Position numbers and translations under genes: made by a program. Below, in pieces: positions 53,517 through 60,826 of a stretch of DNA of 64,000 nt. The stretch lies in the NCBI RefSeq assembly GCF_023703465.1, contig NZ_JAMQGP010000003.1, forward strand, positions 1 through 64,000, in the 5' to 3' direction. The notes beneath the pieces are model-generated. The model made no database searches. It was not told the DNA's origin and saw only the letters and a program-made list of their open reading frames with translations. Origin of the DNA: Echinimonas agarilytica (GTDB taxonomy: Bacteria > Pseudomonadota > Gammaproteobacteria > Enterobacterales > Neiellaceae). Numbering within the stretch: position 1 is the first letter of the stretch; the number at the start of each line of letters is the position of its first letter.

Positions 53517-54672
53517 TTTGATTGTTTTTGGTGAAGACTGGAATCGTCATCCAAGTAGCACGCAGCATTTAATCAAAGAGTTGGGCCGAGATCGGAAGTT
53601 AATTTGGGTTAATTCTATTGGGTTACGCCGTCCGCGCTTAACCATTCGTGATGCGGTACGAGTGCTTGAAAAAGTGAAGTCTTGGTTTGGAATGGGCAAC
53701 TTTGCAAATAATGAAGGTTCCAGCGTGGATGATGTTGAACACCGGTTTAGTCAGTTTCAGGTCATTTCGCCTTGGGTGTTTCCTGCGGCTAGAAGCCGTT
53801 TGGTTCGGGCATTGAATCGGGGCATTTTGTCTTGGCAAATTCGACGAGTGGCGAAGCGCATGTGTATGAGGCGCCGAGATTTATGGGTTTCTTTGCCCAC
53901 TGCAGTGGATTGGGTAGGGCACTTAAATGAATCGAAAGTGTTGTATTACTGCGGGGATGACTTCAGTGCTTTGGCGGGGGTTGATCATGCGCATGTGGCT
54001 CAGTGTGAACGCGAACTGGCACACAAATCAACGCACATTCTGGTGGCCAGTGCGACTTTGCATCATAAATTTAACGCAATTTCAAATTGGAAAAATAAAA
54101 CCATGCTAGTGGAGCATGGCGTTGATACCGCGTTATTTTCTACTCCTGCACCTTGTGCGCAAGTTTTAGAAGGTCAGCGTCCAGTGGCTGGCTTTTACGG
54201 CAGTATTGCCGATTGGTTGGACTTATCTATGTTGGCCCAAGTTGCACGGGCATTACCCAACTGGCGGTTTGTATTGATGGGGCGAGTCGAGACCGACTTA
54301 TCGGCCATTAAGACTGTTGAGAATATTGAGTTGTTACCGCCAGTGGCGCATCATTTGTTGCCTCGTTATGCGCAGCACTGGCAGGCTTCACTTTTGCCAT
54401 TTCGAGATTGCGAGCAGATTCATGCGTGTAACCCGTTAAAGCTTCGAGAGTATCTAGCGGTTGGCAAGCCCGTTGTGAGTACGCCGTTTCCAGCGCTTGA
54501 ACCGTATCGGTCCGTGGTTAATGAAGTGACTTCAGCAGAGCAAATGGTGAACGCGTTGCTTGCAATTGAGAATTCGTACTCAAGCTTTCATCATGAGCGG
54601 CGTGCCTGCGTTAAGCACGAGTCTTGGTTAGCCAGAGCGCAGCAGCTTCAAACTGTGTTGTCATCATCATGA
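53506..54672 (+). CDS. GT-B glycosyltransferase (SypN-like)
   Basis: A 388-residue glycosyltransferase. It begins LIVFGEDWNRHPSSTQHLIKELGRDRKLIWVNSIGLRRPRL, typical of exopolysaccharide GT-B enzymes whose first strand reads (V)FGEDW. Further on come VLYYCGDDFSALAGVDH, NKTMLVEHGVDTALF, and the C-terminal HACNPLKLREYLAVGKPVVSTPFPALE with the acidic/NPLK-type donor site. Translationally coupled to the acyltransferase. Sugar unknown; SypN equivalence is by gene order. Confidence 0.85.
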   Translation: MKHDLIVFGEDWNRHPSSTQHLIKELGRDRKLIWVNSIGLRRPRLTIRDAVRVLEKVKSWFGMGNFANNEGSSVDDVEHRFSQFQVISPWVFPAARSRLVRALNRGILSWQIRRVAKRMCMRRRDLWVSLPTAVDWVGHLNESKVLYYCGDDFSALAGVDHAHVAQCERELAHKSTHILVASATLHHKFNAISNWKNKTMLVEHGVDTALFSTPAPCAQVLEGQRPVAGFYGSIADWLDLSMLAQVARALPNWRFVLMGRVETDLSAIKTVENIELLPPVAHHLLPRYAQHWQASLLPFRDCEQIHACNPLKLREYLAVGKPVVSTPFPALEPYRSVVNEVTSAEQMVNALLAIENSYSSFHHERRACVKHESWLARAQQLQTVLSSS

Positions 54673-54693
54673 ATACCAATTATTTCTCACTTT

Positions 54694-54725
54694 AGCTCAG
54701 CAATTCAGGTGCGTTTTGCTGAGCT
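54694..54725 (+). terminator. hairpin after the SypN-like gene
   Basis: AGCTCAGCAA / TTGCTGAGCT is a perfect 10-bp stem with a 12-base loop, 22 bases after the stop codon. No T-run follows, so its termination strength is uncertain. Confidence 0.55.
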
Positions 54726-54876
54726 GTCACATCCTCAATTTAAATCCCATGGCACGTATCTCTTCAATAACTCCATTGATCATCATCGCAACTTGGCAGT
54801 TTGGGCGTATTTCATATGGAAATTAAAGCGAAATTTCAAATGCCTTTTTTATTACTAAACGATGCCATATTTACGC

Positions 54877-54891
54877 TTTGCATTTTGAGAA
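54877..54891 (-). promoter_or_regulatory. SypG-element-like site before the Wzz operon
   Basis: On the minus strand it reads TTCTCAAAATGCAAA and fits the recalled V. fischeri consensus TTCTCANNNTGCDWN at all fixed positions. It is also a TTTGCA-N3-TGNNAA dyad on the plus strand. Its left edge is 77 bp before the -24 element at 54954. Confidence 0.68.
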
Positions 54892-54953
54892 TGGGAGCAG
54901 GATAGTTTAATTATTTAAAGTTAAGCGATTGATTAATATTGATTAATTTTCAT

Positions 54954-54969
54954 TGGCACATATCTGGCT
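54954..54969 (+). promoter_or_regulatory. sigma-54 -24/-12 promoter of the Wzz-GT-GT/PGT operon
   Basis: TGGCACATATCTGGCT has TGGCAC at -24 and GGCT at -12 with GG-to-GC spacing of 12. The -12 GC is 91 bases before the ATG at 55059. Confidence 0.7.
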
Positions 54970-55058
54970 ATGTTCGCTATAAGTTTGTGACGAGTTGATG
55001 CTCAGCAAGACCAGATGTGCTGCATCAAAACTCGCAGTTCCTCATATTGGAGGCTCCC

Positions 55059-56477
55059 ATGGGAGAATTACTACCGCGTCTTTACATGATTCTCGATGCC
55101 GCCTGGCGGCGGCGCTGGTTGATCGTGGTGCCTATTCTTGTGCTTCCAATATTGGGCATTGTGGTGGCGAAAGTGTCGCCCCGTTTGTATCAATCGCACA
55201 CCAGTATGTTGGTACAGGAAACCGCCAAGCTCAATCCATTTTTAGAGGATTTAGCCGTGTCATCTAATCTCGAAGGGCGAATGAGTGCACTGACAACATT
55301 GCTGCACAGTCGCCACATTCTGACTCAGGTGGCTGACGATGTAGGGCTCATCAATGACGATTCCGAACCTGCGCAACGCGACGCGGTGATTTCTGAATTG
55401 TCCAATGCTCTGACGGTATCAAAAGTAGGCAAAGATCTTATTCGGATTGACTACAAGTCGAATTCTCCTCAAGGAATGAGTGAAATACTGCAATGCATTA
55501 GCGATTACTTTATCGAAGAACTTTTAGCTCCGGAGCGTTCATCCATCCGTGAATCTGAACGTTTCTTACAGACTCACTTGCTCAGAAGTCGTGAGCAATT
55601 GGAGTTGGCAGAAATTGCGCTTGCTAATTTCCGCTCAGAAAATGCCGATGGCCTGCCTGAACTTCATTCAGCCAATACAGAGCGCTTATCTCGTATTCGC
55701 CAAAAACTATTAGAACGCCAAGCGGAATTAGCGGGTGCAAAGCAAGGCTTAGGAACGCTTGACCAACAAATGACACGCACTGACCCCGTGGTGGCTAGAC
55801 TTGAAGAGCAGATCATTAACCAGCGTGCAGAATTAGTCAATTTGATGTCACGTTACACCAATGGTCATTCTCAAGTGCAAGCCGTAGAGCGCAACTTGAG
55901 ACGTTTAGAGCAAGAGCGAAATAGTGCACTTGAACATGCTACTTCGGGCCACCAGCAAACCAAAAAACAACCTTCTTTGCCCACCACATTGTCGTTAGCA
56001 AATGCGGGTACCACCATGATGATTGTGCAATACGAAGCGCTTCAAACCGCGCATCAGCGAGTTAATGCGTTGCAAGAGGAAGTCACTCAATTGCAAGCCA
56101 TGGCTGAAGATTTGAGCGCTCAAATTGGGTCCGTCGGAGAGCAGGAACGTCAGTTACTCGCTCTGCAACGCGATTTACGGGTAAAGCGCACGCTATATGA
56201 AGATTTGTTGACGCGGTATGAAATGGCGCAGGTGACAGGAGCGCTGGGAGTATTCGAGCAATCTGAACGTATCAAAATTATTGATCGTCCGTTTACCCCT
56301 AGTGGCGCTTCAAACTTACCGTGGTGGATGTTCATGATTACAGGTTTATTCGGTGGCGTTTTAGCTGGATCTGGGTTGGCATTATTCGCTGAGCTGAGCG
56401 ATTCGAGTTTACGCAGTTCATCCGACGTCGAGAAATTACTCGGTGTCAGTGTACTGAGCCGAATTCCCCCTCTTTAG
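55059..56477 (+). CDS. Wzz/GumC-type chain-length determinant (SypO-like)
   Basis: A 472-residue inner-membrane polysaccharide co-polymerase. TM1 (about 19-38, WLIVVPILVLPILGIVVAKV), then a long periplasmic coiled-coil region (about 150-390) rich in Glu, Gln and Leu with a GNVR-like ALQRDLRVKRTLYEDLLTRYEMAQVTG motif, and TM2 near 425-447 (WWMFMITGLFGGVLAGSGLALF). It lacks a C-terminal kinase domain, so its partner would be the separate CpsD-like protein at 62943. TTGGAGG precedes the ATG at 55059. It is the second chain-length protein in the window. Confidence 0.88.
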   Translation: MGELLPRLYMILDAAWRRRWLIVVPILVLPILGIVVAKVSPRLYQSHTSMLVQETAKLNPFLEDLAVSSNLEGRMSALTTLLHSRHILTQVADDVGLINDDSEPAQRDAVISELSNALTVSKVGKDLIRIDYKSNSPQGMSEILQCISDYFIEELLAPERSSIRESERFLQTHLLRSREQLELAEIALANFRSENADGLPELHSANTERLSRIRQKLLERQAELAGAKQGLGTLDQQMTRTDPVVARLEEQIINQRAELVNLMSRYTNGHSQVQAVERNLRRLEQERNSALEHATSGHQQTKKQPSLPTTLSLANAGTTMMIVQYEALQTAHQRVNALQEEVTQLQAMAEDLSAQIGSVGEQERQLLALQRDLRVKRTLYEDLLTRYEMAQVTGALGVFEQSERIKIIDRPFTPSGASNLPWWMFMITGLFGGVLAGSGLALFAELSDSSLRSSSDVEKLLGVSVLSRIPPL

Positions 56478-56487
56478 GAGAATATAT

Positions 56488-57570
56488 ATGAGTGTTTGGG
56501 TTCAAGTTGTACAGCACCTTCGCCCCGGTGGTATCGAAACCATGGCGTTAGATTTACAACGAATTGAGAATGGTGATGACGATGCATACATCATTTCGCT
56601 AGAGGGCGATAAACAAGCCGCGTTAAACGCATGGCCTCGCTTAAAAGCGTGTTCTGACCGGTTGATTTTTATGAATAAAAAGACTGGATTATCGTTGCTG
56701 TTGCTTATTAGATTGCGTCGACTTTTGAAGTCTCTAAACGCCAATGCAGTACATACGCATCATATTGGGCCGTTGATTTATGGAGGCTTGGCTGCGCGCT
56801 TAGCCGGTATCAAAACTGTGATTCACACTGAACATGACGCATGGCATTTACGCGATTCAAAGCGCCGTCTATTACAGCAATGGATCATCGCTCGAGTGAA
56901 TCCGATGTTGGTGGCTGACGCCGATCTCGTGGCGCGCGATATGCAACAATCGCTGGGATTAAATCGAGAGCAAATCCGCATTATCAAAAATGGTGTAAAT
57001 ACCCACCAATTTGTCACAGGAGATAAAGCCGATGCACGCAAGTGTCTGAAATTGCCTGAAAACGTGCCACTCATTGGTTGCGCAGGACGTTTGGAACTTG
57101 AAAAAGGCCACAAGGTGTTGCTTGAAGCGATGGCCATTCTAGACCCGAAAATACATCTTGTACTTGCCGGTGACGGATCACAACGAGCGGCCCTTGAGCA
57201 GCAAGCTCAGGCAGCGAATATATCTCATCGTGTTCACTTTTTAGGGGCGATTGAAACCATGCCAACCTTCTATCAATCATTGGACTTGTTCTGCTTGCCG
57301 TCTTTCTTTGAAGGCTTGTCGCTGGTGATTTTAGAAGCGCAAGCTTGTGGTATCCCAGCAGTGGTGACCCATGTTGGCGCCAGTCATGAGGCGCTTTGCC
57401 CACGCACAGGAAAGCTGGTTGAGCCGGGCTCGCCATTTGCTCTGGCTCAAGCTTTAGAAACTGAAATAGGTCGTACTCATCAAGAAAGTCCTCGCCATTT
57501 CGTCAAGCAAAGCGGTGATTTACGCGCCACAGTGCGTCATTACGCTGCCCTTAGAAATCATTGTGCATAG
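56488..57570 (+). CDS. family 4 glycosyltransferase (SypP-like)
   Basis: A 360-residue GT-B enzyme. The N-terminus QHLRPGGIETMALDLQ and AVHTHHIGPLIYGGLAARLAGIKTVIHTEHDAWHL are acceptor-domain motifs. The C-terminal donor domain has IKNGVNTHQF, CAGRLELEKGHKVLLEAM, and the EX7E motif FEGLSLVILEAQACGIPAVVTHVG. It lies 10 bp after the Wzz gene and ends directly at the next start, in one operon. Sugar unknown. Confidence 0.88.
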   Translation: MSVWVQVVQHLRPGGIETMALDLQRIENGDDDAYIISLEGDKQAALNAWPRLKACSDRLIFMNKKTGLSLLLLIRLRRLLKSLNANAVHTHHIGPLIYGGLAARLAGIKTVIHTEHDAWHLRDSKRRLLQQWIIARVNPMLVADADLVARDMQQSLGLNREQIRIIKNGVNTHQFVTGDKADARKCLKLPENVPLIGCAGRLELEKGHKVLLEAMAILDPKIHLVLAGDGSQRAALEQQAQAANISHRVHFLGAIETMPTFYQSLDLFCLPSFFEGLSLVILEAQACGIPAVVTHVGASHEALCPRTGKLVEPGSPFALAQALETEIGRTHQESPRHFVKQSGDLRATVRHYAALRNHCA

Positions 57571-59394
57571 GTGATTATTATGACTACATCCATCGCGGTT
57601 ATCACACTGTTGGCCATGTTTTTGGTGGTATACCATCATGCGCTTTATCCTATCGTACTTCGACTTTGGAGCGCTAAACCGAAGGCTGCTTCTAAGTCCA
57701 ACTCGGCGCCCATAGTGCGCCACTTTAGCCAAACCGAGAACGATCAAGATCTACCGTTCATTGATTTGATTATTCCAGCCTATAACGAAGCTGAATTTGT
57801 GGCGGCCAAGTTGATGATGATCTCTGCACTGGACTACCCGTCTAACAAAATAAGAGTGCGCTTGGTGTGCGATGGTTGCACTGATGATACCGCTGAGATT
57901 GCCCGTCAAACATTACAGAGCATGCACTTTTGTGATGTTGATATTCAAGTGGTTGAGCACCTTAAAAATCGTGGCAAAGTGGCGGTGCTGAACGAAGCTA
58001 TTGGTCAAAGTGAAGCTGATGTGGTGGCTTTATCGGATGTGTCAGCACTCATTTCAGTGGATGCCATGCTAATTGCTGCGTCGCACTTTGAGAATCACTC
58101 AGTGGGTGTGGTCTGTGGGCATTACCAACTGTTAAATCCCGGTTCGGAAGGTGAGCAAAAGTATTGGCAATATCAGCGAAAAGTGCGTGAAAATGAAGCC
58201 AACTTAGGCGCTTTGCTTGGCGCACATGGCGCGTTTTACTTGATTCGACGCCAAGCCTTTGTGCCGTTGCGTGAAGATACCATTAATGACGACTTTGTAC
58301 TGCCGATGAACATCATGGCGAACGGGTATAGGGCTGTGCATGAACCGGATATTTGTGCGGTTGAGTTAGAACAGGCGAATGATGATTTAGACCGCGCGCG
58401 ACGCAAACGAATAGGGGCCGGAAACCTTCAGCAAGTGGTGCGCTTGCGTCACATGATGTTGCCGCGCTTTAAAGGACAAGCGTTTGCCTTCTTTAGTGGC
58501 AAAGCGTTGCGTGTTGCTGTACCGCTACTGCTCATAGTGAGCGCATTCGGCAGTGCTTATTTGGCGTTTGAATCCTTGATGTTTGGTGTCCTTTTGGGGC
58601 TCCAATTGGCTGGGTATTCGCTAGCTCTGCTGCCTCGTGTGTTCCCTAGTATTTCATTTCCCAATGTGATGAAAACTTTGAATTACCTGATTGAAGGGCA
58701 TGCGGCCTGTTTTTATGGGAGCCTTGAGTATGTGGTATATCGGTTTAAACGTGAGTACTTTGATGGCTATCGTGATCCGCTAATCACTCTCAGCAAGCGG
58801 ATCCAAGACATTATCCTTTCATTGGTGATGCTCATAGTCACAGCTCCGGTGATGATTTTGGTTGCAATTGCTATCCGAGTCGACTCGTCGGGGCCCGTGT
58901 TTTATCGACAATTACGTGTGGGAAAAATGACGCATCAGCGAACAGAGCTGATTTATGTGATTAAGTTTAGATCCATGCAGCAACATGCAGAATTGAACAG
59001 TGGCGCCGTGTGGGCAACGCACAACGATCCTAGGATCACGCGTGTTGGACGCTTTCTCCGTTGCACTCGACTCGATGAACTGCCACAGTTTTTTAATGTA
59101 CTCAGAGGCGACATGAGTGTGGTGGGACCTCGGCCTGAGCGTCCAGAGTTTTATGGCAAACTTGAGCGTGCCATTCCATTTTTTAAGGAGCGCACATTTG
59201 GCCTTAAACCTGGCATCACAGGCCTAGCGCAGGTCTCGCAGGGGTATGATGGCTGCATTGAAGATGTGCGGAACAAAGCGGCATTCGATCATAGCTATGC
59301 ATTGTCGTTGTCGCGCTATTCGTACTGGATATTTTTAGAGTGGTCGATATTGTTCAAAACCGCAGCGGTGGTCTTTCTTAGAAAAGGCCAATAG
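57571..59394 (+). CDS. fused family 2 glycosyltransferase and initiating sugar-phosphate transferase (SypQ-SypR-like fusion)
   Basis: A 607-residue protein with two enzyme domains. N-terminal TM (about 5-27), then a processive-type GT2 domain (about 60-290) with LIIPAYNEAEFVAAKLMM, GAHGAFYLIRR and the INDDFVLP base motif, then TM segments (about 310-365). The last 210 residues are a bacterial sugar transferase (monotopic PGT, WcaJ/WbaP type): KRIQDIILSLVMLIVTAPVMI, VIKFRSMQ, RFLRCTRLDELPQFFNVLRGDMSVVGPRPE, KPGITGLAQVSQ. The frame is continuous with no stop at the junction. In V. fischeri, as I recall, SypQ and SypR are separate proteins. This enzyme probably starts the repeat unit on undecaprenyl phosphate and may add another sugar. 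Confidence 0.88.
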   Translation: MIIMTTSIAVITLLAMFLVVYHHALYPIVLRLWSAKPKAASKSNSAPIVRHFSQTENDQDLPFIDLIIPAYNEAEFVAAKLMMISALDYPSNKIRVRLVCDGCTDDTAEIARQTLQSMHFCDVDIQVVEHLKNRGKVAVLNEAIGQSEADVVALSDVSALISVDAMLIAASHFENHSVGVVCGHYQLLNPGSEGEQKYWQYQRKVRENEANLGALLGAHGAFYLIRRQAFVPLREDTINDDFVLPMNIMANGYRAVHEPDICAVELEQANDDLDRARRKRIGAGNLQQVVRLRHMMLPRFKGQAFAFFSGKALRVAVPLLLIVSAFGSAYLAFESLMFGVLLGLQLAGYSLALLPRVFPSISFPNVMKTLNYLIEGHAACFYGSLEYVVYRFKREYFDGYRDPLITLSKRIQDIILSLVMLIVTAPVMILVAIAIRVDSSGPVFYRQLRVGKMTHQRTELIYVIKFRSMQQHAELNSGAVWATHNDPRITRVGRFLRCTRLDELPQFFNVLRGDMSVVGPRPERPEFYGKLERAIPFFKERTFGLKPGITGLAQVSQGYDGCIEDVRNKAAFDHSYALSLSRYSYWIFLEWSILFKTAAVVFLRKGQ

Positions 59395-59417
59395 GTTCAG
59401 CTTCGATTTTGCCTTCT

Positions 59418-59438
59418 GAGCGCCAGTTTCTGGCGCTT
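59418..59438 (+). terminator. terminator after the fused transferase gene
   Basis: AGCGCCAG-TTT-CTGGCGCT is a perfect 8-bp GC-rich stem, extended by a wobble pair, 24 bases after the stop codon and followed by TCAATG. No strong T-run. Confidence 0.6.
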
Positions 59439-59483
59439 CAATGAGTACTCTTTTCATTCCCATCTTTCTCTTTGAATTGCCGA

Positions 59484-59498
59484 ATCGCAAAATGCAAA
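59484..59498 (+). promoter_or_regulatory. SypG-element-like site before the STAS operon
   Basis: ATCGCAAAATGCAAA keeps the CA-AAA-TGCAAA core, with mismatches at two positions of the TTCTCA half. It begins exactly 77 bp before the -24 element at 59561. Confidence 0.58.
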
Positions 59499-59560
59499 AG
59501 TTGTTATTTTGTTTCTATTTATCCTATCTAAAATTCTGATTTTATTGAAATAAAAATTCA

Positions 59561-59576
59561 TGGCATGACTTTAGCT
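59561..59576 (+). promoter_or_regulatory. sigma-54 -24/-12 promoter of the STAS-OmpA-SLBB-CpsD operon
   Basis: TGGCATGACTTTAGCT has TGGCATG at -24 and AGCT at -12 with GG-to-GC spacing of 12. The -12 GC is 66 bases before the ATG at 59641. In V. fischeri the sypA promoter is also sigma-54 dependent, as I recall. Confidence 0.72.
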
Positions 59577-59640
59577 TTATCACTGGTAAGCAAGCACTGA
59601 GTGGCAGTGTTTATCAGAATCAAAAAGGTTGGAGATGCTC

Positions 59641-60000
59641 ATGTTGTCATCATTTCATACGACTCCCCAAGGCGACTTAACACTTGAGTTGCATGGCGCT
59701 TTTAACGCAGATGCGTGTACTTCAATGAATCAGCGTTTCGAAAATATTTGTCATCAGTACGCCGGCCACAACGTGGTGGTTGATATGAACGATGTGGATG
59801 CTTTAGATGCATCTGGAATCGGCGCATTGGTGTTTATGTTTAAGCGTTTACGCGCATCAGGTGGCGCGCTTTATTTGTGCGGAGTGAAAGGCGCTCCACG
59901 AAAACTACTTGAAATGCTCCATGTGCATCGTGCGATTCCAATGTACGAAGACAAAACGGCCATGGTCGGTGAAACCGGCATTGTTGGCGTAGCAGCTTAA
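59641..60000 (+). CDS. STAS-domain anti-sigma factor antagonist-like protein (SypA-like)
   Basis: A 119-residue single STAS domain. The phosphorylation loop DALDASGIGALVFMFKRL has Ser58, matching the regulatory Ser of SypA (Ser56 in V. fischeri, as I recall). GGAG lies 6 bases before the ATG at 59641; a TTG at 59629 and an ATG at 59635 are too close to, or inside, that site. In V. fischeri SypA is controlled by the kinase/phosphatase SypE and is needed for biofilm formation. As first gene of a sigma-54 unit with OmpA, SLBB and CpsD-like genes, it should have the same checkpoint role here. Confidence 0.85.
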   Translation: MLSSFHTTPQGDLTLELHGAFNADACTSMNQRFENICHQYAGHNVVVDMNDVDALDASGIGALVFMFKRLRASGGALYLCGVKGAPRKLLEMLHVHRAIPMYEDKTAMVGETGIVGVAA

Positions 60001-60028
60001 TTGTTGCATTGAGATTCAGGAGAACACC

Positions 60029-60826
60029 ATGCGTACACTCATTTGCTCATTATTGGCCTTGTCAGCGGTAGGATGTGCTTCTACGCCTTGGCCGCAAGAA
60101 GGGCGCGGAGGAATGGCTGAGCACGAATCCAACTTGTTGGGATGGTTAGACAGCTCAAGTGACACCCCAATGGGGCCTGAACATGGTTTGAAGTTTGAAA
60201 TGACCATCGTCAAACATCACTTGGATCTTCTTGTGCTTGAAGGTGCAGAGCTTTGTTTTCCTGCATCAGTCGCTCAGGCGCGTTTACGAGAGCAGCGCAT
60301 GATGCGTGAACTGCAAGGCGGTTTGGCGCTCGACGCGGCAAACGATATTGAAATTCAACAACATTTTTTACACACATTAGAAGAGCGATTAGATCACGTG
60401 AAACGCGGGGGGGCATGTAAACCAACAGGGATTGCAGGCATGAGCTCGTCACAATTGATCGACGGCTTACACCCTTTGCTCAATAGCAACAATCAGTTTG
60501 CGTTTGACTCAAGCGAACTGACTCCAGCATACCGCGATCAACTCAATCGAGTGGTGCCGCTGCTTCAGTCGGCCGAGCTTGCCATGGTGATCACGGGGCA
60601 TACAGATATTCAAGGCTCAGGCAACAAACAATTGTCTCAACAGCGCGCGCAAACGGTTGCAAGTTACTTGCAATCTCAGGGCGTATCTCAACAACGAATG
60701 CTTGTTCGTGCTCAAGGCTCCAGTGCGCCCTATGAGGATGGAAATTCTGTCGAGCATTTTCACTCTAATCGCCGCGTGACGATTAGTTTGATTGAACCTG
60801 CGATGCTTCCTGGAGGTCGCCAATGA
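60029..60826 (+). CDS. OmpA-family lipoprotein (SypB-like)
   Basis: A 265-residue outer-membrane lipoprotein. Signal peptide with lipobox SAVGC (Cys16). The C-terminal OmpA/MotB peptidoglycan-binding domain (about 145-255) contains FAFDSSELTPAYRDQLNRVVPLL and the signature TGHTDIQGSGNKQLSQQRAQTVASYLQSQGV. The middle is helical, with Cys residues at LCFPASV and GGACKP. An AGGAG sequence precedes the start. The stop overlaps the export gene (ATGA). It probably anchors the export machinery to the cell wall. Confidence 0.86.
   Translation: MRTLICSLLALSAVGCASTPWPQEGRGGMAEHESNLLGWLDSSSDTPMGPEHGLKFEMTIVKHHLDLLVLEGAELCFPASVAQARLREQRMMRELQGGLALDAANDIEIQQHFLHTLEERLDHVKRGGACKPTGIAGMSSSQLIDGLHPLLNSNNQFAFDSSELTPAYRDQLNRVVPLLQSAELAMVITGHTDIQGSGNKQLSQQRAQTVASYLQSQGVSQQRMLVRAQGSSAPYEDGNSVEHFHSNRRVTISLIEPAMLPGGRQ

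Larger units (their letters stand above)
54673..55058. other. 386-bp intergenic region with hairpin, activator site and sigma-54 promoter
   Basis: No gene seen. In order the region holds the 54694-54725 hairpin, the dyad at 54877-54891 and the -24/-12 element at 54954-54969. The AT-rich segment between dyad and promoter could allow DNA bending by IHF, as is common for sigma-54 promoters. Confidence 0.6.
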
